From: Melampsora larici-populina 98AG31 | Taxonomy: Eukaryota; Basidiomycota; Pucciniomycetes; Pucciniales; Melampsoraceae | Reading direction: 5' to 3' | Assembly: GCF_000204055.1 (NCBI RefSeq) | Contig: NW_006768773.1 | Location: 1,854,271-1,918,270 of the forward strand | Length of the DNA stretch: 64,000 nt | Part shown: piece after piece, positions 11,094 through 23,023 of the stretch | How positions within the stretch are numbered: position 1 is the stretch's first letter | Layout of the letters: every line of letters starts with the position of its first letter | The notes under the pieces: generated by a model | The model's database searches: none | What the model was told of the DNA's origin: nothing | What the model saw: only the letters and a program-made list of their open reading frames with translations | Translations under genes and position numbers: made by a program

Positions 11094-14000
11094 CTGTTGT
11101 GCCATACCTGGGCGGAAAAGAGAATTGGGAAGAAGTGAAATTAGGAGCTAGTGAAATTGTAAATTGCAATGAAAAAGATCCGCGACTATTTTTTCAAACT
11201 TCACTCCATACCATCCCCAATTCCCGAGCCACAACCACCGAGACCTCCCACTCCTTGATGTTTCTTATAGATTCAGGAGCCACTCATGATGTCTTAGCAG
11301 AATCTTTCATCGCAAAGACAAACCTCCAAGACCACACTTTTGAGAGTAACCGATGCGTGACAGGTTACGACGGATTCACCAGTTGATCTTCACGCGAGAC
11401 CAATCTGATCCTTGAAGGCGACACATCACCAACCCACTTTGTCATCACCAAGCTCAAGGACCGATATGATGGAATATTAGGTATGCCGTGGATACTCAAA
11501 TACGGACACCTAATTGATTGGAAAGCAGGTGTGCTACGTACACAAGAAGAGAACATCGCAGCCACCGAGATGGTGTCGTCCTATCCGAAAACACCCTTAC
11601 CTAGCCCTGGAATGGAGCCCGTGAGGGACGCTAGGAAATGTGACGAGGGGATGTGTATCAATTCTGATACGTTAGCATCCCCGCAATGTGAGTTTGATAG
11701 CACTATCTCAGACCATTCCCGTGAAGCAACTGGCAAGCACCTATCTCTCCTGAATAACAGTGTTACCAAACCTATCACAACAACGACAACAATGGAACCA
11801 CTTGCGTCTACCGCAGTAGACTCGTCACCTCCGACAATCAACCCCAACGGTCCACTGGAGGAGCCTAAGGGGCACGCTAGGAACAGTGACGAGGGGGCTA
11901 GTGTCTTGATTGATACAGTGATGCCCCCGCAATGTGAGTTTGATATATCCAAATCTCAGTCTTTGACCGAATCAGCTGGCCAGCCATTTTCTCCCTTGAA
12001 TACAGATGTCAATGTTGACGCGGCAAAAACCTCGTGGTCGACCTCAGCAAAATTAGCGGCTGAAGAGAAGAAGAAATTACCGGTCAAGAACGTTGAAGAA
12101 CTAGTCCCAACCCAATACCACCGACATCTTCACATGTTCGTCAAGTCTAAGGCACTGGGGTTACCACCAAGAAGGAGATACGATTTCAAGGTAGACCTCA
12201 TACCAGGCGCGCAACCACAAGCAAGCAGAATCATCCCGCTATCACCAGCGGAGAATTTAGTTCTAGATGAAATGATTAAATCAGGTTTAGCCAACGGAAC
12301 AATACGACGCACCACCTCGCCTTGGGCTGCCCCAGTGCTCTTCACAGGGAAGAAGGATGGCAGCTTAAGGCCATGCTTCGACTACAGGAGGCTAAATTCC
12401 CTGACAGTGAAAAACAAATACCCGCTCCCACTGACAATGGACCTAGTGGACAGCCTCTTAGACGCTGATGAATTCACGAAGCTGGATATGCGCAACGCTT
12501 ACGGCAATTTACGCGTGGCCGAGGGAGACGAAGACATACTTGCATTTATTTGTCGACAAGGCCAATTTGCCCCACTTACCATGCCTTTCGGCCCAACCGG
12601 AGCCCCAGGATATTTTCAATACTTTATGCAAGATATCCTGGTGGGGCGTATTGGGAAGGACACGGCGGTTTTCCTAGATGACATCATGATTTATACCAAG
12701 AAAGGCGAACCCCATGCACCTATAGTTGACATTGTCCTGGATATTTTGGGAAAGCATCAGCTATGGTTGAAGCCAGAGAAGTGCAAATTCTCCAAATCCA
12801 AAGTCGAATACCTTGGTTTATTGATTTCACACAATAAAATCAAGATGGATCCAACGAAAGTTCGAGCAGTGTCAGATTGGCCAGAACCCCGTAACGTCTC
12901 TGAATTACAACATTTTATTGGGTTCGCAAACTTCTACCGCAGATTCATCAATCAATTCTCAAAGACCACACGACCCCTACATGATTTAACGAAGAATAAC
13001 ACTCAATTCAAGTGGGACGAACGCTGCAAGAAGGCATTTGACAGTCTGAAATTGTCATTCACATCAGCTCCAGTTCTAAAGATCGCGGATCCCTATAAAG
13101 CTTTCATACTTGAGTGTGATTGCTCAGACTTTGCGCTAGGGGCGGTGTTATCTCAACGTTGCGACAAAGATGGCGAAATACACCCTGTAGCCTACCTATC
13201 GAGATCATTAGCACAAGCGGAACGGAACTACGAGATCTTCGACAAGGAATTGTTAGCCATAGTAGCTTCCTTCAAGGAATGGAGACATTACCTCGAAGGA
13301 AACCCCAACAGACTCGACGTGATAGTCTACATCGACCACAGAAACCTGGAATCTTTCATGACAACCAAGCAATTGACAAGGCGACAGGCTCGGTGGGCGG
13401 AAACACTAGGATGCTTCGACTTCACCATTAAATTCAGACCAGGACGACAGAGCACTAAACCCGATGCATTATCACGACGACCAGACTTAGCTCCTACGCA
13501 AGAAGATAAATTAACTTTTGGCCGACTAATTAGACCAGAGAACCTATCATCCGACTCGTTTATCAAGATTGATAGCATAGAATGTTTCTTTGAAGACAAG
13601 ACTATTGAATTAGAAAACGCTGAAAAATGGTTTGAAGTCGACGTGTTGGGAATCAGTGAAGAAGAAGACTTAAGCAACTCAGTAGCACAGGAGGATGAAA
13701 CTCATTCAGACATGGAAATCATTGATTGCATTAGGAACTCAACAAAGAACTGCGATAGATTACAAAAGATCATATCCACAGTACACAATCCAGCATCGTC
13801 AAAGGTGAAAGAAGCAGTCAGCAGATACAGCGTCAAGAATGGACTATTATACAACAAACATCATATCGAAGTCCCCAACGATAACTCACTGAAGCTCAAG
13901 ATTCTCAAAAGCCGACATGACAGCTTACTCACAGGACATCCTGGAAGATCAAAAACGCTGGGCCTTGTCAGACGATGTTTCAACTGGCCGTCAATCAAAT

Positions 14001-15196
14001 CGTATGTCAATAAGTATGTAGACGGATGTGACTCATGCTTAAGGGTGAAAAGTATACACCAGAAGCCCTTTGGTTCGCTAGAACCTCTACCAATACTGGC
14101 AGGACCATGGACAGATATCAGCTACGATTTGATCACAAAGCTACCTACATCTAACGGGTATGATAGTATACTGACCGTAGTCGATAGACTGACGAAAATG
14201 TCGCATTTCATACCCTGTAGAGAAAGTATGTCATCGGAGGAGCTCGCGGATATCATGGTCAAGGACGTCTGGCGACTACACGGGACCCCAAAGACCATTG
14301 TATCCGACAGAGGAGGTGTCTTCATTTCACAAATGATCAAAGAACTGAACAAACGCTTAGGAATCCGCATACAACCCTCAACAGCCTTCCATCCAAGAAC
14401 AGACGGACAATCTGAAATAGTCAACAAAACTATAGAGCAGTACTTACGTCATTTTGTCTCATACCGTCAGGATAACTGGAGCGACTTAATCCCTACTGCT
14501 GAATTTGCTTACAATAACAGAGATCACGCTTCCACAGGTGTATCACCCTTTAAGGCAAACTTTGGGTACAACGCAAACTTTGGAGGTATACCTTTGGGCG
14601 AGCAATGTATACCTGCGGTAGAGGAAAGACTCAAGATCCTGGAGGAAGTTCAGACCGAATTGAAGGAATGTTTGGAAGCATCACAAGAAGAGATGAAGGT
14701 TCAATTCGACAAAGGCGTAAGAGATACACCAACATGGCAAGTAGGCGATCAGGTTTGGCTCAGTAATAAAAATATAGCAACAACAAGGCCAAGTCCAAAA
14801 TTAGAACATCGCTGGCTAGGTCCTTTTTCTATCATTGAAGTAAATTCACGATCAACTTACAAATTGGACCTACCCGCAGCACTAAGAGGCGTACACCCAG
14901 TATTCCATGTATCACTCCTACAAAAACACAACCCAGACGAAATCAAAGGAAGAAAATTGAAGGAACCCAGCGCAGTTTTCATAGAAGGAAACGAAGAATG
15001 GGAAGTCAATGAAATACTCGACTGTAGAATCAGAAACAGAAGTCGTGAGTACTTGATCAATTGGAAGGGTTTTAGCACTGAAAACAATTCGTGGGAGCCA
15101 GTAGGGAATTTGAAAAACAGTAAAGATTTAGTTAAACAATTCGACAAGAAATTTCCCAACGCCGCACTCAAGTACAAGAAGAGAAGGAGGAAGTAG
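11090..15196 (+). pseudogene. Gypsy Pol: protease, RT, RNase H, integrase, chromodomain (one in-frame stop)
   Basis: The reading begins at ATG 11090 and is open to 15196 except for one TGA at 11384-11386. Protease shows LIDSGATHDV. Reverse transcriptase spans about 12190-12900 with the catalytic VFLDDIMIY. RNase H follows (ECDCSDFALGAVL, YIDHRNLESF). Integrase has the H-H-C-C finger (GHPGRSKTL...CDSCLRVK) and D-D-E core (DISYDLI, VSDRGGVF, DGQSEIVNKT). A chromodomain at about 15000-15150 (EWEVNEILDCR, YLINWKGF, NNSWEP) places it with the chromoviruses, whose integrases are steered to heterochromatin. The TGA sits in the protease and would end translation before RT. Its TTGA context fits deamination of a CGA codon. 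The linker between protease and RT contains an internal duplication. Confidence 0.92.
11614..11945 (+). repeat. Duplicated linker segment in gypsy Pol
   Basis: Copies at 11614-11698 and 11860-11945 share GAGCC at the start, then CGCTAGGAA, GTGACGAGGGG, and CCCCGCAATGTGAGTTTGATA at the end. They encode the pattern AR-x-x-DEG...DT...PQCEFD twice, 82 codons apart, between protease and RT. The copies have diverged in between. Confidence 0.8.
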
Positions 15197-15292
15197 AGAG
15201 AGGGCTAAGCTTTTTCCCACGAGGTTTTTTAACGCTGCCCGTGGAAAGAATGCAGACTTGCAAGAGGAAGTTGGGCATAAAAGGGGGAATAA

Positions 15293-15476
15293 TGTTATGA
15301 TCCTACAGTTGTAACTTACGTGACACTTGTACTTACATGTCACAGAGGGGGATGATGATCTGGAGGACACGGCCTGTATGGCTTGATTCCTCATCCGACA
15401 ATCTAACTACATTACCGGAATCCCCTTGGACCCTGTTCCTCTCCCTCGCCAACGAGCCCCTGTGACGGTCATAACA
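15293..15476 (+). repeat. Gypsy 3' LTR (184 bp)
   Basis: It matches 5086-5269 and is preceded by the purine tract AAAAGGGGGAATAA. It is followed by TCTCA at 15477-15481, the right copy of the target duplication. Confidence 0.92.
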
Positions 15477-15481
15477 TCTCA

Positions 15482-16460
15482 CCTGAACAAGTGTCTTCTG
15501 CTGGTTTGTATTCCTCCACTAGAGTCAGAGCCATGCAAATGGCAGGAAATCATCCTCAAAAAGTGGTCATGATATTGTGAAGAGGCAGTGTCTTCAGTCA
15601 AAGAGCTGCCAAACCCCATCCAACAACAAGTTCCAGCTTGGGCAGAAGCAAAATATGTGCATTGGGAACTCCAGCAATAATCAGAATTGAGGCAAATGCT
15701 TGGTGAATTGCCAATGCATTTCATTTGCCATCATTATGTTATTGGAACCTGAGTTGCTAGTCTGACTGAGCATCTAATATTCACAACAATATACAACACC
15801 AGAATCAATCAAGTGAATGAAAACCTATAAAATGAAAGGTTTAATATCCTTATCTTATCCACAAGGTTGTGCTTGATCAGTACATTGGCCAAAGGCTCAG
15901 CCAGCCAGAAACCTTGGTGCTCCCATGCAGCTACCTTAGGCTTGATCCTGAGGTGACAAGAACAATATTTATATGTTAGATTGATATATTTCATGTTGGC
16001 ACTGATGAAGCCATGTTCCACATGTTGTGCTGCATATGGAATTTGATGTTCAGCCCGTGGTAGATATTCCATTAGCTTCCAAAAAACAAATGAAGAGGAT
16101 TAGTTCAAGCCTTGAGTTTGTTAACAACTTGAGCCTTCATCAACAAATTAAGATGTTTGGCCTCAAGGGCATACTAATGCCTTCCAAATAGTCTTGATTC
16201 AGGTGACAGATGATTGACACAGGTGCAAAGCCACAGATCTTCACAATGCAACCATGGCAAAGATTAACAGACCTGTACTGTACTTAAGATTTAAATCTTG
16301 TATATCTTCAAGCTTTGTTGATATACAAAGAAATCAAATCTGGTATTATGTTCTGTAATATCTTTTTCCACATTTTTTCCCAACATCCTTTCTCTATGGT
16401 AGGTATTTCTATATGCAATTGCTGATTGTAAATGGAGGTCTGATTTTCTGAAGTTTTAAA
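15482..16460 (-). other. Minus-strand coding-like remnants, unknown
   Basis: Short coding-like stretches on the minus strand (for example 16072-15809 with HQGFWLAEPLANVLIKHNLVDKI and 15724-15482) are separated by stops. They may continue the remnant seen at 3681-5080, since the gypsy element has split the locus at its TCTCA target. I do not recognise the family. Confidence 0.25.
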
Positions 16461-16464
16461 ATTT

Positions 16465-16700
16465 TTAACACAATCATGGGTGTAAGCTGTTTCATCATAA
16501 GTCATACTTGACAAGATTTGAATTGAGGTATTTGATTATTTGGTGATTATTTTGAAGGGATGAGCTTTCTTTGATGTTAAAAATGTGATTCAAGACAGAA
16601 ATTTGATCTTTGAAATCTTACAAATCTCATCCTCAATATTATGAACAACATGAAAATGATAATGAACTGATTCAATTTTGATTGACAAAACTCAGACTTG
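16465..16700 (+). pseudogene. Decayed copy of the SPO11 3' end
   Basis: The stretch aligns by eye with 3436-3660 of SPO11: ACACAATCATGGGTGTAAGC matches the exon-10 end and donor, then TTTGAAGGGATGAGCTTTC matches the start of exon 11, then GATGTTAAAAATG, then AAAATGATAATGAACTGATT matches AAAAGATGATGGATTGGTT. Frame is lost within a few codons by TGA and indels. It sits on the same strand as SPO11, about 2.4 kb downstream once the gypsy insert is discounted, so a local duplication is the simplest origin. Confidence 0.72.
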
Positions 16701-17584
16701 ACTTGGTGTATGAAGAATGTTTCCAAGGACAAGATAAAGTAAGAAACCTTAACTAAAAGGTTTTATGAATCAGGCATTCTGATTTAACTTGGAAATACTG
16801 ATTTCAATAGGTGATTTTGATATTTAAACGAGTGAGATTGCTCAAAGGCATATTTTTCTTGAACTAACATTATATATTAACTTTTGAGCGGTTGATTGAC
16901 GTAACTTAAACTACCAACATAAAGCAATTTCCCCACAGAAAAGTGGATCACATTTAATAATCAAGAATGCCGATCTACTGCTGATCCAATACATTTTTAA
17001 AATTGCTTTTGTTGGTAGTGTTATCTTGCAGATGCTGAATCAATTTTTGAGGTGAAATTCAACATCTATGTTCAAGTCAATAGATGTTTCAAGGAACTGG
17101 ACACGTGAGGCCGTGACTGTTCTGCAAAGTATGGAAAATGTAAGGATGTATGTACATTTTTGTAGGTCAAGAAACCTTGAGCTCAAAAGCCCCTGATGAG
17201 CATGCCTTTACCCTTGCACGGGATAGACACATAGACAGTATGATTGCGGAATGTTTGGTCTGTTGTGGGTTTGATGTTTTATATTGGACGATATTGTTTG
17301 ATAATGTACAGTATGTACAAACATTGAACTCGAGTAACAACGCCAATGATGATGTCTGCTTTCTTCAGAAGATATATCTGTTATGATGATAAATGAATGA
17401 ATTGTGCCATAGAGTGAATCAAACAGGGTTATGGTAGGTTCAAATCTTGGTCAAAAAAGAGGAAGATCAACAACTAAAGTTAAGAAAATTAATCTAAGAT
17501 TTAATAAAAAAAGAAGAAAATTATACATCCAATGAATTGGTGAGTGAAGTTCTATGTATGTCAAGAAAGGACAAACAAGTTTTT
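16701..17584. other. Intergenic, nothing firm
   Basis: AT-rich sequence. One plus-strand open frame near 17150-17386 has no recognisable motif and no support. The right part is the 3' flank of the minus-strand gene that ends at 17585. Confidence 0.4.
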
Positions 17585-18404
17585 TCATCTGAATAATACA
17601 ATATATGACAACACTGTTGTAAAGCTACAAATGAACATCAAATAATTTGATGATATCATGATAGAATTTGAATTTGAACTCATATTGGTATTTGAACCGG
17701 TTGAAGGAGATGTAGGGCTTGAAACAGTAGGAGGAGCAGTTGCCCAAACTATTTGAGTACTTGTACTTAGTTCTGGAGGTGTTTCTACAGGTGTGGGTGA
17801 TGATTCTGGTGGATTTACTGTGACGACCACTGTGGCTTGAGCAATTACTTCGGAGCTGTTATAAGATTGACTACTACCACTACTAGGAGCTGAAGTGGGA
17901 TAAGGTATATAATCCGAATCACTTTTTGTAGCCGTCAGAATTGACAAAGTGGTTGTCGGTACAGATATGGTCTAAAACACAACGCGTCGCCGTCAGTCAA
18001 CAATTGTAAGGTAGGAATTTTCCAAGACAGGAAAGTCGGGTTCTCACCATATTAGCACCAAATCCTGGAAAAGCACTAAGTCCTTGACCGAAACTGTCTG
18101 AAATCGAAGATGCTTGAGTGACTGGTGCAGTAAGTAATCCAGTAGTAACCAATGGTCCTGAAAGAATAGGTGGTAGGCCATGAAAAGTGTCACGCGATAA
18201 TCCAGAATCCAATGACCTCGTAGTTTGATTGTAGGCTTCTGTTGAATTATCTGTTGAATTATGAGTTTTACTTTGATGATTAAGTTGATCATGTGATGAT
18301 CTTTTTGAAACAAATCTATTGGTAGACAAAGCGGTAGCCAGTAGTATGTTTAAAAAGACTCCAAGGATAATGATCTTGGGTCTCTGTGTCTCAACTCTAG
18401 CCAT
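17585..18404 (-). CDS. Secreted Ser/Thr-rich protein, probably GPI-anchored
   Basis: Two exons, 18404-18048 and 17971-17585, are joined over a 76 nt GTGAG...TTTTAG intron and give about 247 residues. The first ATG (MARVETQRPK) is followed by a hydrophobic core (IIILGVFLNILLATAL), so a signal peptide is likely. A KR pair just after it could be a Kex2 site. The middle is rich in Ser, Thr and Pro with several N-x-S/T sites. The C-terminus ends in a hydrophobic run (YLMFICSFTTVLSYIVLF) after a Ser/Asn-rich stretch, the layout of a GPI signal. There is no catalytic domain that I recognise. A cell-wall or surface protein is the best guess; an effector role cannot be told from sequence. Confidence 0.7.
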
Positions 18405-20492
18405 ATTGAAAGTTTTGTAGTCCAAGATGATGGTAGTCCGTTGCAAGAGGATGAATAGATGAGCAAAGATTCTAGTCGATTAGGAGGTTTACAATACTAT
18501 CTAGTCGATCAAAACGATGAAAATGCGATCCGAGCGCTTTGGCAAGAGAAGGAATCCACGAATGAAAGGGAATGTAAAATTGATCACCCAGAATCAGATA
18601 GGTGGTAGAAAACGTTGGCTGGTCGGTGTGAGATCCGCCAGTGAGAATTCAAAGAAATTGTTCAATTGGTTGATTGGTGGTCCTTGATAGAGGAAAAGAA
18701 AGGAGAAAAACACATGTCAGCCACGTTTTCAAAAATCTCCACTCATTAAAGGTTGAGCAAAGGTAACACTAATGAAGCTTAGGCTTAGTGAATAGGGAAA
18801 CGAGATAATGAAACACGATGGCCAGGCGGGGAATGCAAGCGATTGTTAGAAAAATGACTCGTTGCCTCCATCGTGGCGATTAAAGATTGGTGAGGATGGA
18901 TTAGATTCATACCTATGATCACGACTGACACGACTGATCAGGTGTGACTTCAAGTTCTGAAGTTTCAAATAAGTATGTAATCCGAAAATGTGTTTGATGA
19001 AGAAGGGTCAAGAGTGTTGGGATTTCTCTATAAGAGAGAGAAAGAAGAGTAGATAGAAGTAGAACTAAATGGAGTTGCCTGATCCGGAAAGAATCAATGA
19101 TAGAAAAAACTCTGCGTGAAAAAGCTTAAATGCTTTGCCTGCCCCTGGATGTTGTGATAATCAAGCGATAGGATGGTAGATATTAAAGCATACAAAGAAT
19201 CAAGTTTCGGGAAAGATGAAAGATACATAGCTTGTAAGAAAGCATCATCATCATCATACATGCGAGGCTTCAATGTCTTGATCACAATTATGAATTGTAC
19301 ATGACTTGCTGCAGGTTGGAAGAAAATTTAATTCACTTGTTCCAATTAATGGATGACAAGGATATTCAATATGAGAAGAATAAAAAAAGTGATATTATTT
19401 GAAACATGTAAAGAAGATGAAATTAAGCTTACAATCAAGTTCCTTTTGATGTTTCCTCTATGATAAGGTTGGAAAAAGGCTAACTCTTATCAGTCGAAAA
19501 CAAAATGTGAAGAAGTTAAAAGGGATGAAATTGATTTGAGTTTAACAAAACCGAGAATAAGTTTCAAAGGACTATTCCAACGATATTCCCATGCAGTTTG
19601 AAGTGCTTCAATTCTTGCTTTGCTTTCTTTTCAAGTTTAGATATCTCTTCAGTCAGAGTAAGTGTTCCAATGACAAAGTAATCGATCTACTACTTTATCA
19701 AAAAGATTAGTACAGAAGTTTATCGCTTAAAAGCTCAAGGGATGACGAACTAGTATAATCTACACTTCAACGCTTGAAAGTCAACTGAATGTTCTTCGCC
19801 TCACCTGTATCATCAACCGAGTCTGCCTGCCTTCTAATCCAACGTTTTTCTACCCCTTGACAGGCGCTTGTGAACGAAACAAAAAACTGAAGCACGTAGC
19901 AAATGGATTTAAGTAATGGACTAAGATATGATCTTATGATAAATTGAGTTTGTGGTCCAGCGACCGCGTAATCATATAAAATTTCGATAGTGGGATGCTT
20001 GTTGTGTAGTATGAAGTGAGTGATGGATAAGTTGATGATGTGAGTGAAATATGATATAAATTGACCGTAACAAATGGGAATCGGATGCGATCAAGAAAAA
20101 CTCGATAAGTTCTTTCTTGGGGCTTGACCGTCATTCATGAAACAATTAATAAAAAAATATTATCAAGAGATTTTAAACCAGTCTCTAAAAAAGATTGAAT
20201 GATCGGTGAACACAAGAAGTGAATACTTGAACTGAAGCATCCATGTAAACCAACTAGACTAGACTTATGATCTCTTGCTCAGAAACCAAAATTAATTCCT
20301 CATCTCTGCTCGATTGGGAGGATAGTTTGAGGATTGAACGACGTTAATGCTAAAGATTAACTTTCAAGTCGCTTTAAAAAATTGACACACAAATGTTAGA
20401 GTTGGCAAAACATGAGGCGATTGCCTTCGAAGCTTCAAGGCAAGCAGTATGCAGCAAGTATCGAAAGCTGCACTCGATAGACAAAAAGGAAT
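18405..20492. other. Intergenic, upstream of the secreted-protein gene
   Basis: No conserved coding block, LTR or inverted repeat was found here. It should contain the promoter of the minus-strand gene starting at 18404. Confidence 0.4.
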
Positions 20493-20580
20493 TCCGAATA
20501 CGGGAATCGAACCCGTCTGTCCCGCGCGCTTCGATTAGCAGATTGAAAGGCGGAAATGCTAGCTGATACACCAATTCGGA
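20493..20580 (-). tRNA. tRNA-Glu (anticodon UUC) with 17 nt intron
   Basis: The 88 nt transcript folds with a perfect 7 bp acceptor stem (TCCGAAT/ATTCGGA), a T arm ACGGG-TTCGATT-CCCGT, and the D-arm pattern GTGTA..AGCTAGCA typical of eukaryotic tRNA-Glu. An intron of 17 nt after position 37 (20543-20527) leaves the loop CTTTCAC and a 5 bp anticodon stem TCCGC/GCGGG. The intron itself contains TGCTAA, which at first suggests tRNA-Ser, but the stem then fails to pair. The inverted-repeat element at 20583 begins 2 bp upstream of its 5' end. Confidence 0.9.
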
Positions 20581-20582
20581 TT

Positions 20583-22037
20583 ACACCGTGGACAAAAGCC
20601 CGTCGCATCCGGGTTTGCGACGACAGGACGCTTCACACGGGGTGTAGCGACATGTGTATGCTACATAGCCAAAACTGACATGCGACCGTCTGACATGTAC
20701 TGCGACAGGATCCTCGAAGGTGCGACAGGTTGTGAACAGGTTGCGACAGCGGCCGATTTCGCCTTTGCGGTGCGACATCAAGCCACTTCCATACGCCACT
20801 CAGTCTCAGCTCTCCTACCCACTCCTCAATGCCCGTAAACCTCACCACTAGGCCAAAGATGAGCAATGAAGGCTACATGCGCATGTTTTTTCTTAAGACA
20901 GATTGAAGATGCTCAAATGTTTGGTAAGTTGTGTAAAGAAGCCGATATACCGCTGTGATTGGAACGAGTCAACTTTTAGTGTGATCAATGGACTCATATG
21001 GGGACTTTTGTATACAGACCGACCAATGAGAAGCATGATCATAAGGCATGCCAATCTATTGATTCAAAAAGGTTTCAAAGACACCTTGGGCTCTCATGTT
21101 TTGCTACCCAAATGATACTAAACCATCCACGAGTGCACTCTGATTGATTATATTCATACAGATTGAGTGTGATCTGGCCCATCATGTTCAGCATTTAGAT
21201 AGGTTTAGTTATCCAAAATATCAATGTGTAGCTTGTCTTTTGAAGAAAATGGAGAACTTGAGTCGGTACTGATCAATTGTGGCAATGTTTCATGAGATGC
21301 TTTCAGAAAGAAAAACCTAACAAAAGTAGATAGTAGATAGGTAGTTGAGTGTATGCCTCGATAGTTTAACTGAAAGAAGTACGACGACTGCAGCGAGGTA
21401 AGGCTTGATTGAATAGTAGATACAATGGGGTCTTTGATGGAGATGTACTGTGTTGATGCTGTAGGTCAGACAATCGGATATGAGCATGATCAAGCGCTTG
21501 ATCAGTTTAAGCTTCCTTGTCCTTTGAAGCTATATGGTAGATCACCTCGGAGATGTTCAGTGGCTGGATGTCGAGTGGGCATTTCAGAGGAATAGGGTCG
21601 GCTGAGTTGTTCCCTCTATCTGATCGCTAAAGGAAAGCCTCGTCGGTGGTCTTTGGATCTTCGTATGTTTGTAGAGGTCTTCTCTTGAGTATTTGACTTC
21701 CATTGACCACGGTGAGCCGGTCCGTTTTGGTCGGTGTACAATTCGGTTGTGCGTTGTGAGTAAGTACAAACGCTCATGATGAGAGATGAAGGTTGTTGTC
21801 CTTTGTTGTCGGATTGGATCAAGAATGGCTTGAACGGCTTGATGTCGCACCGCAAAGGCGAAATCGGCCGCTGTCGCAACCTGTTCACAACCTGTCGCAC
21901 CTTCGAGGGTCCTGTCGCAGTACATGTCAGACGGTCGCATGTCAGTTTTGGCTATGTAGCATACACATGTCGCTACACCCCGTGTGAAGCGTCCTGTCGT
22001 CGCAAACCCGGATGCGACGGGCTTTTGCCCACGGTGT
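20583..22037. mobile_element. Inverted-repeat element with ~205 bp arms, 1455 bp
   Basis: Arms 20583-20790 and 21836-22037 are near-perfect reverse complements beginning ACACCGTGG and CAAAAGCCCGTCGC. Each arm carries about eight GCGAC/GTCGC motifs at irregular spacing, a layout seen in transposase-bound subterminal repeats. No transposase is visible in the roughly 1 kb between the arms. I could not find a clean target duplication. It could also be two copies of a smaller element in opposite orientation. Confidence 0.75.
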
Positions 22038-22436
22038 TATGGAAAAGAGAGTCCGAACGGGTATATGACCCGCTTGTACATTTAGCTGGTGCCTCATCCT
22101 TCACCTTTTTAAGAACGAATGGTCCTTTTGTGATATAACTAATTTCCATCAAATCCAAGCAAGCCTCACCAGCTACATAGAGACATTGGCCACTGAGCAG
22201 AAACACATTTGTGGCAATTGTGATCTTCATAAGGCAAACGGACATCATTCCTCTTGACTCCACAACGACACCGCCTATTGTTTTAAGTTTTCATCTGAGC
22301 AGATCTAATCACATTTGCAGTCAGATTAAACAAACCAAAGTGGTGATCAATAAGCTTGTCAAGGTCAACTACGGTTGGAACTCAGTGCATAGGCTCCCGG
22401 GCCAACATAACTGCTTTGATCTCCACCTAGCTGCTA
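22038..22436. other. Intergenic, nothing firm
   Basis: No coding block or repeat pair was identified between the inverted-repeat element and the copia target duplication. Confidence 0.4.
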
Positions 22437-22441
22437 GGTCA

Positions 22442-22996
22442 TTTCGTAGTTAAATCTGGATCAGCCAATTCTATTCTAGTTTTGACCAGATTAATCTCTT
22501 TTTCTTCGTTGCGCTAAACACTTTTCATATTTCATTTTTGACCGACTTAGCTTAAACATTTGAATACAGACTTGAAAGGCAGCTCATTTTCTACGTACCT
22601 GATGGCTTATGGATAGAGATGGAAATGAAATGGTTTGGACTAAGATGAAACAGTAGCGTGGAATGTGTGATGGATTTGTAGGCCCTTATGAGACTTTTTC
22701 TGTATAAATACCGTCTTTGTATAGCCTTGTATTTCTTTCTTCACTTACTCATCTCGCTATTTCTGATTTCGTCCACAACCTTCCTAAACTTTCCACTCTC
22801 ACATCGTCAGGTGTGTATTCTCTGCTTGTTGTCGATAATTCCAACAAAGCATTATCTTAACACTAGCGCTTTTAGGTGTGTATTCTCTGCTTGTTGTCGA
22901 TAATTCCAACAAAGCATTATCTTAACACTAGCGCTTTTAGCCCATATTTTGGTTTTTGCCACTTTCTGCCCCTTCCAGATTCAGGAGCATACGAAA
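22442..22996 (+). repeat. Copia 5' LTR (555 bp) with internal 65 bp tandem duplication
   Basis: It matches the 3' LTR at 42396-42885 (490 bp). The extra 65 bp is a second copy of a unit starting GTGTGTATTCTCTGCTTG near 22812 and again near 22877. A TATAAATA box lies at 22703-22710. Confidence 0.9.
22703..22710 (+). promoter_or_regulatory. TATA box in copia 5' LTR
   Basis: TATAAATA lies mid-LTR with a pyrimidine-rich stretch just downstream, and the same sequence recurs in the 3' LTR. The position fits the U3/R boundary of copia LTRs. Confidence 0.55.
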
Positions 22997-23023
22997 CATT
23001 ATCAGTACTCTACTCTTTAACAA

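Larger units (their letters stand above)
5086..15476 (+). mobile_element. Ty3/gypsy chromovirus retrotransposon with nested copia insertion
   Basis: Two 184 bp LTRs (5086-5269 and 15293-15476) begin TGTTATGA and end TCATAACA and differ at only a few bases. The element is flanked by TCTCA on both sides. Order inside is gag, protease, reverse transcriptase, RNase H, integrase, chromodomain, then a purine run (AAAAGGGGGAA) before the right LTR. Gag is split: its N-terminal part lies at about 5580-5750 and the rest resumes near 10150. The material between is a truncated minus-strand copia element. Without that insert the element would be about 6 kb, the normal size for the group. Confidence 0.93.

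Noticed and set aside
17150..17386. Plus-strand open frame of 78 codons
   Set aside because: No motif, no signal peptide, no neighbour link; length is within chance for AT-rich sequence.
20493..20580. tRNA-Ser(GCU)
   Set aside because: The TGCTAA looks like a Ser anticodon loop, but flanking bases do not pair. Removing a 17 nt intron gives a standard tRNA-Glu.
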